Source of the DNA: CAXOVX01 sp964213345
GTDB taxonomy: Bacteria > Pseudomonadota > Alphaproteobacteria > Rickettsiales > Midichloriaceae
Direction: 5' to 3'
DNA length: 64,000 bases
NCBI GenBank assembly: GCA_964213345.1
Contig: CAXOVX010000055.1
Coordinates: 9,842 to 73,841 of the forward strand
Part shown: positions 49,717-59,486 of the stretch, piece after piece
Numbering within the stretch: position 1 is the first letter of the stretch
Layout: each line of letters starts with the position of its first letter
Translations under genes and position numbers: made by a program
Notes under the pieces: model-generated
What the model was told of the DNA's origin: nothing
The model's database searches: none
Seen by the model: the letters and a program-made list of their open reading frames with translations, nothing else

Positions 49717-50703
49717 CTAAAATTTAGCGTCATTTCGCAATGTTGTAAATATGCGAGGATTTTTTTCAATCTGCAGCACCCATTTCCAAAGTGGTACCGT
49801 AGTGTTCCAAAAGATGAATTCAGCTCTCCCTATAAGATGAGTATCTGGAATGAAACCCATATCATGTATATATCTACTATCAGCGGAGTGATTGCGATTA
49901 TCTCCCATAAAAAAATAGCACCCCTCTGGCACCTTATATTTAGGGGTATTATCTGGAAAATTTCTGTGATGATCAATATTGCTGTCCAGTATGCTATATT
50001 TAACGCCATTAGGAAGAGTTTCTTCGTATTCATCCATAACAATTTTTTGCCCGCTCTCTCCATATTCAACGTATTCTCCAATTTTTCTCAATTTTACTGC
50101 AACACCATTTATGTGCAAGATACCATGTATAACTTCTATTTCGTCTCCCGATAATCCTATTAATCTCTTGATATACGCTTTATCATCGCCATCTTTTGTA
50201 GAGCGAAACACTATTATATCTCCTCTTGTTGGTAATGCGTCTAATAATGGACGATCTAGGTGCAGTGATAAAAAAGGCATGGAATAATTACCATATCCAT
50301 AGGGGTATTTAGAAACAATCAAGCGATCACCTATTAACAGCGTGGGCTTCATTGACCCTGACGGAATTTTGAAAGGTTCAAAAACAAAGCTTCGCAATAA
50401 TAATGCCAACGCAACCGCGACAATTACAACTTTTACATAATCCAAAAAAGTATCTGGTTTTTTTTGATTATTACTATCAATACCTGATTCTACCTCCATT
50501 ACATCATTTTGTGCACTACGATGCTTACCTTCACTTTTTTTTAAATTGTTTACAAAATTATCATTGTTGCGATGCCCCTCTTTAATGGAAGCAGCCTGAT
50601 GTGTACCATCATGTCGTTTTTTTGAAGTCGATGTACAATGTACATGTGGTCTAGACTTGCGTACCTGGATTTTACTATCGCGTCCAATATTCTTTTTGTG
50701 CAT
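49717..50703 (-). CDS. lepB: Signal peptidase I with an N-terminal extension
   Basis: Cleaves signal peptides of Sec-exported proteins at the periplasmic face. The catalytic serine is Ser117 in IPSGSMKPTLLIGD and the lysine is in DKAYIKRLIGLSGDEI (about 179); box E FFMGDNRNHSADSRY is present. One membrane segment lies at about 88-105. The first 85 residues are an unusual hydrophilic extension rich in K, H, N and S, longer than the few residues normal before the first TM. A later start would be possible only if M69 is used; the extension has no homologue I recognise. It is between tolB and flhB on the same strand. Confidence 0.92.
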   Translation of the reverse strand: MHKKNIGRDSKIQVRKSRPHVHCTSTSKKRHDGTHQAASIKEGHRNNDNFVNNLKKSEGKHRSAQNDVMEVESGIDSNNQKKPDTFLDYVKVVIVAVALALLLRSFVFEPFKIPSGSMKPTLLIGDRLIVSKYPYGYGNYSMPFLSLHLDRPLLDALPTRGDIIVFRSTKDGDDKAYIKRLIGLSGDEIEVIHGILHINGVAVKLRKIGEYVEYGESGQKIVMDEYEETLPNGVKYSILDSNIDHHRNFPDNTPKYKVPEGCYFFMGDNRNHSADSRYIHDMGFIPDTHLIGRAEFIFWNTTVPLWKWVLQIEKNPRIFTTLRNDAKF

Positions 50704-50759
50704 ACCTTTGTGTTAAATTAGCTCTTTTTGTATATAGCCCATAGCGCTCATCTATGTTA

Positions 50760-52085
50760 CTAATTCAATAATGGAGACCATGCAGGATCCGAAGCACTCA
50801 TTGGAGTTGGAATTAAGCGCTCATGATATCCAGTTATATCTACAGCATATAACTTACTTTCTCCATCTAAAAATTGCCTATAAAACATAATAACCCTTCC
50901 ATTTGGCGACCATGTCGGTGCTTCCTCCAGCCAACTAGTTGTGAGTAGACGTTCGTTACCCCCATCAGGACGCATAACACCTATATAAAATTTCCCCCTC
51001 AATATTTTTGTAAAAGCAATCAAATCACCTCGTGGAGACCAAACGGGAGTTGCATACGTACCGTCACCAAAGCTTATCCGGTGTACATCGCTTCCATCCT
51101 GATTCATAACATAAATCTGCCTACTACCTCCACGGTCAGAGTTAAAGACAATCTTTCCACTATCAGGTGAATAAGATGGGGAGGTGCTGATAGTTCCCAT
51201 ATCATTTGTTAATCTTCTCGTACTTCCATTGGTTATATTAAATTCATATATAGAGGTTGATCCATTCACAGCAATTGACATGATAAGTGCACTGCCATCC
51301 GGCGAAAATCTAGGAGCAAATGACATCCCTTGAAAATTGCCAACTAACTTTTGTAACCCATTTTCCAGATTTAAGAGGAACACTTGTGGTATGCGATTCC
51401 TATATGAAAGATAGGTTATTTTTTGGATTTGTGGATCAAAGCGAGGTGTCAATACTAAGTCCCTACCATCAGTCCAAAATTTTAGATTAGCACCATCTTG
51501 ATCCATTGTAGCTAACCTTTTTATTCTGCTTTTTTGCTCTCCTTTCTCGGCAATAAACGCTATACGTGAATCAAAATAGCCTTTCTCTCCAGTGAGATGT
51601 TGGTAAATTTGATCTGCTATTTTATGTCCTAAACGGCGCCATGAGCCAGAATGTATACTATATGATATTGCTTGAATACTCGTTTCGTTAAAAGGATCCC
51701 AACTTCTAAATTGCACTCGCACTTTACCTTCTGCGCTCAGTAAATCAACACGTCCAGTAACTACTATACTAGCATTGATTTTGCGCCAATTAGAGAAATT
51801 AGGTTGCGTATTAAGCGTTAATTTTTCCAAAAATGCATCGCTACTTATAACTCTAAACAAACCTGAAGTTTCAAGATCTGAAGTGATGATTTTGGTTATA
51901 TTTGTTGCTAATTCATTATCTTCCTGACTATTACCTTCAAATGGCACTATTGCTACCGGCAATGGCTCAACATTCCCTTGTGTTATATCCAATTTCACTA
52001 AGCTATGGGCACACTCCACAAGTGCAATCCATGGAATAACAACTGCAAGCAAAAATAGCAGTGCATATCTAGTCTTCTTGTACAT
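50760..52085 (-). CDS. tolB: Tol-Pal system beta-propeller protein TolB
   Basis: Periplasmic beta-propeller that links Pal to the Tol motor for outer-membrane invagination. ATG 52085 gives a signal peptide MYKKTRYALLFLLAVVIPWI ending near ALVECA; the open frame continues to GTG 52205 but the extra 40 residues would bury the signal peptide. N-terminal domain (PVAIVPFEGN), then propeller repeats such as SYSPDSGKIVFNSDRGG, SPRGDLIAFTK and APTWSPNGRVIMFY. The 441-residue length is normal. Pal, TolQRA are not adjacent. Confidence 0.93.
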   Translation of the reverse strand: MYKKTRYALLFLLAVVIPWIALVECAHSLVKLDITQGNVEPLPVAIVPFEGNSQEDNELATNITKIITSDLETSGLFRVISSDAFLEKLTLNTQPNFSNWRKINASIVVTGRVDLLSAEGKVRVQFRSWDPFNETSIQAISYSIHSGSWRRLGHKIADQIYQHLTGEKGYFDSRIAFIAEKGEQKSRIKRLATMDQDGANLKFWTDGRDLVLTPRFDPQIQKITYLSYRNRIPQVFLLNLENGLQKLVGNFQGMSFAPRFSPDGSALIMSIAVNGSTSIYEFNITNGSTRRLTNDMGTISTSPSYSPDSGKIVFNSDRGGSRQIYVMNQDGSDVHRISFGDGTYATPVWSPRGDLIAFTKILRGKFYIGVMRPDGGNERLLTTSWLEEAPTWSPNGRVIMFYRQFLDGESKLYAVDITGYHERLIPTPMSASDPAWSPLLN

Positions 52086-52299
52086 AAGTTTTGCAGGAAA
52101 AAAATTTGAAGTTAGGGAACTAAATATATTAAAATCCTGAAGTAGTAAAATGAATTTTTTGCCCCGTTCTGTTGTGATATATCTATGTACTATACTAGAT
52201 TTCACTTTAAATCCAAATACTAGCCCTTTAGAATAGGGTCACACGACTCACGCTGGTGGCTAAAATACAGAACTCTTAATCGATAAAGTAAATCGATCT

Positions 52300-55059
52300 T
52301 CACTTACTACTTTCTACCACTTTACTTACCGAACATATAAAGTCACTATCTTGCAAATTCATTACACGAACACCAGCAGTGTGCCGGCCAGTGACTCTAA
52401 TACCATCTACTGACATCCTAATCAGTACCCCCAAATTAGTTAGTATAACTATGCTATCTCCTCTTTGCACTGGAAAGGCAGATATTACCGATCCTTTCTT
52501 CTTGACAAGCGCAATATTCATAATACCTTTACCGCCACGTCCTGTTACTCTGTACTCATATGCCGAAGTGAGCTTTCCAAAACCATTGTCGGTAATAGTC
52601 AGTAAAAGTTGTTCATTTTGGGCGAATTTTACAACACCTGCTGCATCAATTTTGGACTCAGATGCTATTACATTAGCCAAATCGTTCAATTTTATTACAG
52701 CCTGATTTGCTAAATCCAATGCAATCTTCCCGACTTCCTGCTGACTCTCTGCCGCAATAAATAATCTATCTTCCAGTGGAATACGTAAATAAGCTTCACG
52801 CTGTTCTTGCTCAATTGCTATACCAGTTAACACCGAGAGTGAAATCACGGCATCATTTGCTTTAGATAAATTTACAGCTCTAACTCCATCAGAAGTTCTG
52901 CTTTTAAATACCCTAAGTTTACCAACTGCAAAGCGTATAGCTTTACCTTGCTTCGTCGCCAATAGCATATGATCGTCTTTTTTACATAAGACTACCCCGA
53001 CTAATTTGTCATCTTCCCCAAGACGTATCGCAATTTTACCACTGCTCTGAATATTTGCAAAATCACTCAAAGCGTTACGTCTAGCATTGCCTTTGGCGGT
53101 AGCAAATACTATGTAATTCTTCTCAAAATCTTCTTCTCCTGCATCATCAGTACTATCCATGTTTTGCAAAGCTAACACGCTAGTTATCTTTTCTTGAGAA
53201 GCCAATGGAAGTATATTAACAAGCGCGCGTCCTTTACTCTGTAAGCTTCCAAGAGGTAATTTATAAACTTTGAGTTTGTACGCTTTCCCAATATCAGAGA
53301 AAAATATGATATTGCAGTGAGTATTGGTTACGATGACATCTATAACCGCATCATCTTCATATACTGACATAGCGATCTTTCCACGCCCTCCTCTTTTTTG
53401 CTCATGATAGCTTTTAAGAGGTGTACGTTTTATGTAACCACTCTTAGTTATAGTTACAACCATATCCTCTTGCTGTATCAGATCTTCTTCTAAGGCATCT
53501 TTAGAGCTCTGTACAATATTAGTGAGTCTTGGAGTGGCAAAATTCTTTTTTATTTCCAGTAATTCTTCTCTTATTATGTCAACCAACTTTGTTCTTGATC
53601 CTAATATTTCTATATATTCTGTTATTTCTTTACATAATTCTTCTAGTTCCTTGGTAATTTTTGAGCTTTCTAAACCTGTTAAACGTTGAAGACGCATATC
53701 TAATATTGCTTGCGCTTGTTCATTAGTAAGCAGCATTTTGTCATCTATAACATGAATGCGCTTATCGTTTATTAGAGCAATAAATTGCCTAGCTGCAGCT
53801 AAAGGCCACTGTGCGGTTATTAACAGTAAACGTGCTTGCTTAGGATCTGTGGAACTACGTATTATTCTCACCACCTCGTCTATGCTATCTATGGCTACTA
53901 GCAATCCAAGTAAAATGTGGGCTTTATTTCGTGCTTTTTGTAATAAAAAAGCTGTACGTTTAGTGACTACTTCTTCACGAAATTTAATAAATGTGGCTAT
54001 AATGTCACGCACATTCATGATCAAGGGCTGTCCTTCCTTGAGAGCAAGCATATTTACCCCGAAAGAGCAAGCAAGATCAGTATGATGATATAACTTGTTT
54101 AATAGCACCTCTCCTTCAACATCTTTTCTAAATTCAACTACTACTCTTATCCCTAATTTATTCGATTCATCACGTATTTCTGTGATACCCTCTACCACTT
54201 TATTACGTGCTAAAACTTCTATAGACTTAACTAATTCCGATTTATTAACTTGATATGGTATTTCCGTAATTACTATTGCTTTGCGATTTTCTATAGCCTC
54301 TACACTAGCTTTCCCATGCACCATTATACTGCCACGGCCGGTTGTGAGTGCAATTTGCACCTTCGCATACCCGATAATCGTTCCACCTGTGGGAAAATCA
54401 GGAGCTGGTATGTGCTCTAATAATTCTGCTGCAGTAATATGCTCATTCTCTAAGTACGCACAGCAACCATCTATAACCTCTCCCAAATTATGAGTCGGTA
54501 TATTGGTTGCCATCCCAACAGCTATTCCATTTGCACCATTTACTAGCAAATTAGGAAATCGAGATGGTAGTACTTTCGGTTCTTGTTCTGAATTATCATA
54601 ATTGTCTTGAAACCCTACTGTGTCCTCCTCAATGTCTTTTAATAAACACTGACTTGCTATTTTAGCTAAGCGTATTTCTGTATAACGCATTTGCGCTGGA
54701 GAATCACCGTCTATGGACCCAAAATTTCCTTGTCCATCAATTAATGGAGTGAGTAAAGAAAAGCTTTGTGTCATACGCACTATTGAAGAGTAAATTGGGC
54801 CATCACCATGTGGATGATATTTTCCCATTACCTCACCAACAACCCTAGCTGATTTCCTATACGGTTTATCGTGTGTGTTACTCGTAGCATGCATGGCATA
54901 GAGTACGCGCCTATGCACAGGCTTTAATCCATCCCTACAATCTGGTAAAGCACGACTAGTAATTACACTCATTGCATAATCTAAATAAGATTTCTGCATC
55001 TCAGTTTCAATTGATGTAGGAACTATGCCAAGACTGACAGTACTACTCTGATTTGTCAC
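52300..55059 (-). CDS. gyrA: DNA gyrase subunit A
   Basis: Breakage-reunion subunit of gyrase, which supercoils DNA. The catalytic tyrosine is Tyr126 in AQMRYTE. The GyrA-box QKRGGRGK in the C-terminal domain separates it from ParC. The 919-residue length is normal. In the quinolone-binding helix, HPHGDGPIYSSIVRM has Gly87 where E. coli has Ser83 and Ser91 where it has Asp87. The gene is downstream of atpF (267 bp gap) and upstream of tolB, all on the minus strand. Confidence 0.95.
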   Translation of the reverse strand: MTNQSSTVSLGIVPTSIETEMQKSYLDYAMSVITSRALPDCRDGLKPVHRRVLYAMHATSNTHDKPYRKSARVVGEVMGKYHPHGDGPIYSSIVRMTQSFSLLTPLIDGQGNFGSIDGDSPAQMRYTEIRLAKIASQCLLKDIEEDTVGFQDNYDNSEQEPKVLPSRFPNLLVNGANGIAVGMATNIPTHNLGEVIDGCCAYLENEHITAAELLEHIPAPDFPTGGTIIGYAKVQIALTTGRGSIMVHGKASVEAIENRKAIVITEIPYQVNKSELVKSIEVLARNKVVEGITEIRDESNKLGIRVVVEFRKDVEGEVLLNKLYHHTDLACSFGVNMLALKEGQPLIMNVRDIIATFIKFREEVVTKRTAFLLQKARNKAHILLGLLVAIDSIDEVVRIIRSSTDPKQARLLLITAQWPLAAARQFIALINDKRIHVIDDKMLLTNEQAQAILDMRLQRLTGLESSKITKELEELCKEITEYIEILGSRTKLVDIIREELLEIKKNFATPRLTNIVQSSKDALEEDLIQQEDMVVTITKSGYIKRTPLKSYHEQKRGGRGKIAMSVYEDDAVIDVIVTNTHCNIIFFSDIGKAYKLKVYKLPLGSLQSKGRALVNILPLASQEKITSVLALQNMDSTDDAGEEDFEKNYIVFATAKGNARRNALSDFANIQSSGKIAIRLGEDDKLVGVVLCKKDDHMLLATKQGKAIRFAVGKLRVFKSRTSDGVRAVNLSKANDAVISLSVLTGIAIEQEQREAYLRIPLEDRLFIAAESQQEVGKIALDLANQAVIKLNDLANVIASESKIDAAGVVKFAQNEQLLLTITDNGFGKLTSAYEYRVTGRGGKGIMNIALVKKKGSVISAFPVQRGDSIVILTNLGVLIRMSVDGIRVTGRHTAGVRVMNLQDSDFICSVSKVVESSK

Positions 55060-55326
55060 TATTATACCATGATACTAAAAAGATAAACATTACGCAAAAT
55101 TTACTCAAAAATGAGCAACTAGTCCTACAATAAACTCCCTATCCAGTTGCACACAGGCAAGGGCAGCCATATTTCTTGCTATACTAAGTTGTATATTTTT
55201 GAAAAGTTCAGCACTTACTATGCTACCCGGAGATTCTAGCTATAAATAGCACAAAAATAAAGCGAAAGTATCACTGTGGTATAAAATTTTTACACTACAA
55301 ACACATACAACAAATACAAAAGAAGC

Positions 55327-55809
55327 CTAGTGCCAAAATTTTTTAAAGATTCTACGATCAGATTCCAAAATATTAACTTGATCAGAATATGATAAATTCT
55401 TCAGCAGTATTTCTTCTACCGCACTTAATACACTGACCATTACATCTTGTTTTATTTTGTTGATAATATCACGCTCTTGCTGTATCTGGTGCTCCCGTAT
55501 CAGATCTTCCCCTTTCTTGGCAATTTCAACTACGCGGGCTTTAGCCTCTTCTAATATACTTTCCGCTTCTAGCTTTGCTTGAGACATTAAGAGTGCATTA
55601 TTCCCTAGTGCTTCAGTATATCCCTCCTTTAGCACTATGAGCCTTTGATATGCTTCCTCCTTTAACGTAGAGGCCTCTTTGATTTCATCTTGTATTTTAG
55701 ATATTCTACCATCTAGTGTAGCTATTATCATTTTCTTAGCTGGCTTGTACACCGAAAAAAGCAATATAAAGAACGACAAGGTAACCCAAAATATTTCTGA
55801 AAAAAACAT
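55327..55809 (-). CDS. atpF: ATP synthase F0 subunit b
   Basis: Peripheral-stalk subunit joining the membrane a subunit to F1. One N-terminal membrane segment (FFSEIFWVTLSFFILLFSVY) is followed by a long charged helix (DGRISKIQDEIKEASTLKEE and on), the standard b architecture, in 160 residues. It starts 15 bp after the b' stop. The alphaproteobacterial atpB-atpE-atpF'-atpF cluster is represented here only by its last two members. Confidence 0.88.
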   Translation of the reverse strand: MFFSEIFWVTLSFFILLFSVYKPAKKMIIATLDGRISKIQDEIKEASTLKEEAYQRLIVLKEGYTEALGNNALLMSQAKLEAESILEEAKARVVEIAKKGEDLIREHQIQQERDIINKIKQDVMVSVLSAVEEILLKNLSYSDQVNILESDRRIFKKFWH

Positions 55810-55824
55810 ATGCTTTACTCTCTT

Positions 55825-56265
55825 CTACGAATGTTGACCTAATAGCACTTCAATAACCCGAGGTGTAATGTCTGCAATCAAGTTAGGTATTTCTTTTTCT
55901 ATCTGAGCTTGTTGATGCCTAAACTTCTCTTCTCCCGCATGCAAATAACTCGAAAATGCCGCATTAATCTCAGAAAGTTTGTTATTTATCATAAATTGAG
56001 CGTTCTTCAAGGACGCATTTCTCAGTGCATTAGCATCAATTTTGGCTTGATTCGTAATCTTTCTTAATTCATCTTCTAGATTTCTCGCCTGTATTAGCAA
56101 TATCTCAGCTTCTTTTAGGTCATCACTGACAAGCTGAGCTCTTTTATTTATAAAGCTTTTTAATTGTGGCAACAGGAAAAAAGCGTTAAATATGTAGCAT
56201 AAGCAAAACACCAAACTTAACCAAAAAATCTGACTTGCAAAAAACGTAGGATCGAGCTGTGGCAT
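55825..56265 (-). CDS. ATP synthase F0 subunit b'
   Basis: Second stalk subunit found in photosynthetic bacteria and alphaproteobacteria, pairing with b. ATG 56265 gives MPQLDPTFFASQIFWLSLVF, the characteristic b' start; the frame is open back to 56331, but the extra 22 residues are not expected. The membrane segment is followed by RAQLVSDDLKEAEILLIQAR and a coiled coil. Length 146 residues. Upstream, where atpE (subunit c) should be, a partial dispersed repeat and nadE occur. Confidence 0.9.
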   Translation of the reverse strand: MPQLDPTFFASQIFWLSLVFCLCYIFNAFFLLPQLKSFINKRAQLVSDDLKEAEILLIQARNLEDELRKITNQAKIDANALRNASLKNAQFMINNKLSEINAAFSSYLHAGEEKFRHQQAQIEKEIPNLIADITPRVIEVLLGQHS

Positions 56266-56415
56266 TGCATATTCCGCTGAAAATATTTTACTATTACAAA
56301 AAACTCTGCTGTACATGCTAGCACAGCACACCTGACAAGTAACTAATTATATAAGATTTTATATTTCCAGTAAAATTTATTTATAAAAAAGTGAAAAATC
56401 TCATAAACTCAATAT

Positions 56416-56448
56416 TATGCCGAGTCTCATTTTTAAATAAATACTAAG
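56416..56448 (+). repeat. Dispersed TIR element, partial copy 9
   Basis: TATGCCGAGTCTCATTTTTA with the following AATAAATACTAAG matches the left 33 bp of the family and then stops. It lies between atpF' and nadE, which are divergent, at the point where atpE is missing. Confidence 0.55.
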
Positions 56449-56488
56449 ATTATATTGATAACAACAATCATATCTATCGCACGGTATT

Positions 56489-58211
56489 ATGAGGAATAAT
56501 ATTGCTATAGCGCAAATCAACCCAAAAATATGCGACATAGAGTCTAATGCAAAAAAAATATGCGAATGTATCAGGCTATCACAAGCACGTGATACTGATC
56601 TTGTTATATTCCCGGAATTAGCATTATCTGGATATGGAGCTCGTGATATGTTTTCTTGTCCAGATTTCGCACGAAAAATAAGTGCATCAATAGATGAGAT
56701 TATTCAATTTAGCAGTAAGTACGATACTGCGATCATTTTTGGCACATTTTATTACGAAAATAATGTACAGGGAAATGCTGTATATAATTCAGCATTGTTC
56801 ATCGTCAAGGGTAGATTAATTAAATATTAGCTATAAATGCCATCCGCCCAATAACAAAACATCCAATAAAAAGCGTTTTATAACCTGTGGATTTCCACGC
56901 TCAGAAATTGTGAGATGGAAATCTTATAGAATGCATATTGTAGTTGGTATAGATATAAACGACTTAGAGCACGATCCTATTAGTCAGGACGTTGACCTTA
57001 TAGTAGTCATAAATGCCTCACCTTTCTACGTAGGAAAGGGCAAAGAATATGAGCATGCTGCGAGAAATGTCTGTACCAGGTATAATGTTGCCATGATTTA
57101 CGTTAATCAAGTAGGCGGACAGGATGAAATGATATTTGATGGTGGAAGTTTCATAATGAATAATAAGGGCAATTACGATATATTGCCTGTGTTTTGGCGT
57201 GAAGAAATAATATATCATAAATTTTGTGACAACATTAACGTGATTACAGTTCATACAAAATTGCGATCAAAGTCTTCTATCCTCCAGCCTGGGCAAATGT
57301 TTGAGACTGAAGAGTACGACGCAGAGATATACCAAGCGCTGATGATTAGTTTGCGTGATTATGTGCAAAAAAATGGCTTTCATAAAGTTTTACTGGGATT
57401 ATCTGGTGGTGTAGACTCTGCTCTTGTAGCTACAATAGCTGTAGACACTCTGGGCAGCGAAAATGTCCGTTGCGTGGCACTTCCATCGGAATTCTCATCT
57501 GAGCATAGTAAAGTAGATGCGCAGATTTTAGCGCATGATTTAGGGTGCGAATTTGATGTGATATCTATTGATGCAGCAAAGGATGTTATAGGCAACAGTT
57601 TAGCTGGCGTGTGTGGTAAATTTGGCATAGAAAAAACTGGCGAAAATATTCAGGCCAGGATTAGGGGTATTATGTTAATGGCAATATCCAATAAATTCAA
57701 TGAGCTGCTATTAAGTACAAGCAACAAGTCTGAGAGTGCAGTAGGTTATACAACTATATATGGAGATATGTGTGGTGGCTTTGCGTTAATTGGAGATTTG
57801 TACAAAACGCAGATTTATAGAATTGTGAAATGGCGTAATAGGAATATTCCATACGATAGTAAGTTAGAAAGATATAACATAATACCTGCCAGTATTATTA
57901 ACAAAGAGCCTAGCGCAGAGCTAAAACCTAATCAATATGATAAAGATACATTACCACCGTACCACATACTAGATAAAATTTTATACTGGTTAATAGAGGA
58001 GCCTCTAGAAATTACGGCAATTTCTGTGAAGCTAAGTGTGGAATTGGAAGTTGTAAGTACTATACATAATATGTTACTCCAAAGTGAATTCAAACGTATG
58101 CAATCACCCTGTGCTCCCAAAATTAGCAAGCGCTGTTTTAGGTATGAAAGAAAGTATCCATTAAGTAATGGATTTAGGGTAGATTTGGGGCAAAAAGTGC
58201 ATATTGCATAA
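56489..58211 (+). CDS. nadE: Glutamine-dependent NAD+ synthetase, frameshifted and lacking the glutaminase cysteine
   Basis: NadE amidates deamido-NAD to NAD. Frame 1 (56489-56821) encodes the first part of the nitrilase-type glutaminase domain, with catalytic Glu in FPELALSGYGARD. One surplus base in AAA (56822-56824) shifts the frame; from 56823 it continues ISYKCHPPNN (catalytic Lys) to the end. The catalytic Cys should be in ICED-W; the aligned stretch is HIVVGIDINDLEHD, with Gly for Cys. The synthetase domain is intact: LGLSGGVDSALVATIAVD, NKSESAVGYTTIYGDMCGGF, KEPSAELKPNQYD. The sum is about 573 residues, full length. It could be an ammonia-dependent enzyme, a pseudogene, or affected by a sequence error. 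Confidence 0.85.
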
Positions 58212-58304
58212 AAAAAGGGTATGCTTGAATATATGTGGATGGTAGAATGTTTATCGATATAATGGTGTATATATAAATTGATATAAGTAATTTTAACTAA
58301 TGTT

Positions 58305-58520
58305 ATGGCTTGTATGCAAAAATTAATAAAAGTGGTGCTAACAGTGGCGTTTGCGGTAGTAACAGGGCTGGGTGTCACTGCATGCGGAGTTAAGGACTCT
58401 TCTGTTAATGATCTAAAAAGTCCGTGTGCTGCAAATGAATGGGGAAAAAACTCAGTAGGGGTGGATCCTTGTGTAAAAAGGCAACCAATATTGAACGGTA
58501 TGTTCGTGGATTTGGGATGA
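58305..58520 (+). CDS. Small predicted lipoprotein
   Basis: A 71-residue protein with a signal peptide (KLIKVVLTVAFAVVTGLGVT) and a lipobox-like VTAC, giving a lipidated cysteine around residue 27. The mature part is about 45 residues, GVKDSSVNDLKSPCAANEWG to PILNGMFVDLG, with two more cysteines in SPC and DPC. No function is known to me; similar tiny lipoproteins occur in other alphaproteobacteria. ATG 58314 is an alternative start. It follows nadE by 93 bp and converges with the SDR gene 8 bp away. Confidence 0.7.
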   Translation: MACMQKLIKVVLTVAFAVVTGLGVTACGVKDSSVNDLKSPCAANEWGKNSVGVDPCVKRQPILNGMFVDLG

Positions 58521-58528
58521 AGCCATCT

Positions 58529-59272
58529 CTACCTACTGCGCTTCACTGTGCAAGCACCCTCTAGATGCGCACCGCCATCCAGAGTGAATACTTGGCCAGT
58601 GAGAGAGGGAGTTTGCAGAATAAATTGTATGGTATTACAGAGCTCACGTGTAGTACCACCACATTGCAGGGGTGTGCTGCTAATGGCGAGTTTGTAGTCT
58701 TCTTTTTTTTGTTTAGGATTTTGCATAACCTGCCCCAGGGAAATGCCGTTAATTCTTGCATGCGGTGCTGCTTGTAAGCTAGTAAGTTTTGTGTAGTCGT
58801 AGAGGATCCTTTTACTCAAATTGTAAGAAAAGAAATTGCGTTGTATTTGGAAAACTGTGTAGTCTAAGATGTTTATGATATTTACATTTAGTGTGTTTTT
58901 AGCACTACCTAGTAGATGTTGCGCTAAAATAATTGGCGCAACGACATTGATTTGCAAATGTGCTACCAGGCCATCGTATTTTGTATTTTCGAAATTGTCG
59001 TTGATGAATACAGCGGCATTGTTTACAAGTAAGTGTATATCTTCGACATTGCTCAATGCTTCTAGTACACTTCCAAGTTCATCTTTTTGCGCAAAATCTG
59101 CTTGTAATAATGTAATGTCGCGACCTAATTGCCTTATTTGATGTGCAAGCTCTATTGCTTCATCTTTTGAGGTATTATAATGCAGTATAATATCCCATCC
59201 CTGCCGCGCTAAAAATAGGGAAATAACTTTTCCCATCCTTTTTGCTCCTCCTGTAATGAACGCTTTTGCCAT
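58529..59272 (-). CDS. SDR-family oxidoreductase, pteridine-reductase-like
   Basis: A 247-residue Rossmann-fold short-chain dehydrogenase. TGGAKRMGK (residues 7-15) is the nucleotide motif with the R-x-G pattern common in pteridine reductases and FolM (TGxxxRxG) rather than the classical GxxxGIG. NNAAVF follows (structural motif), and the catalytic YNLSK is near residue 150. The C-terminus has FTLDGGAHLEG (usual VDGG). NADP-dependent dihydrobiopterin/dihydrofolate reduction is plausible but not proved; other SDR substrates are possible. Promoter region divergent from the Kef-type gene. Confidence 0.75.
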   Translation of the reverse strand: MAKAFITGGAKRMGKVISLFLARQGWDIILHYNTSKDEAIELAHQIRQLGRDITLLQADFAQKDELGSVLEALSNVEDIHLLVNNAAVFINDNFENTKYDGLVAHLQINVVAPIILAQHLLGSAKNTLNVNIINILDYTVFQIQRNFFSYNLSKRILYDYTKLTSLQAAPHARINGISLGQVMQNPKQKKEDYKLAISSTPLQCGGTTRELCNTIQFILQTPSLTGQVFTLDGGAHLEGACTVKRSR

Positions 59273-59385
59273 TAAGTTTGTTTTGTTGTTTGCTTTGATT
59301 CATACTATACAGTACACTATCGATAGTTACATGGTAATCGTTATCTACATCGGGAGGTGTTGTAGGGGGATCGCCCCTCTTTGTT

Positions 59386-59412
59386 TATGTAAACTTCTTG
59401 GTTGTTTACATA
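59386..59412. promoter_or_regulatory. Inverted repeat in the SDR-Kef intergenic region
   Basis: TATGTAAAC (59386-59394) and GTTTACATA (59404-59412) are a perfect 9-bp inverted repeat with a 9-base spacer, resembling an operator. It lies 75 bp upstream of the Kef-type start. AGGGG-GATCG-CCCCT (59364-59378) is a second short hairpin beside it. Function unknown. Confidence 0.4.
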
Positions 59413-59486
59413 TATATGTAGATTTTTTAGAATAAGTTGTTTTTAGAAACTGTACTTTTGTCTCAATTCACATAGCGCATATAGCG

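Noticed and set aside
52086..52205. GTG-initiated N-terminal extension of tolB
   Set aside because: It would place 40 hydrophilic residues in front of an otherwise proper signal peptide and has no supporting ribosome-binding site.
52300..55059. Possibility that this is parC rather than gyrA
   Set aside because: The C-terminal GyrA-box QKRGGRGK and full length support GyrA.
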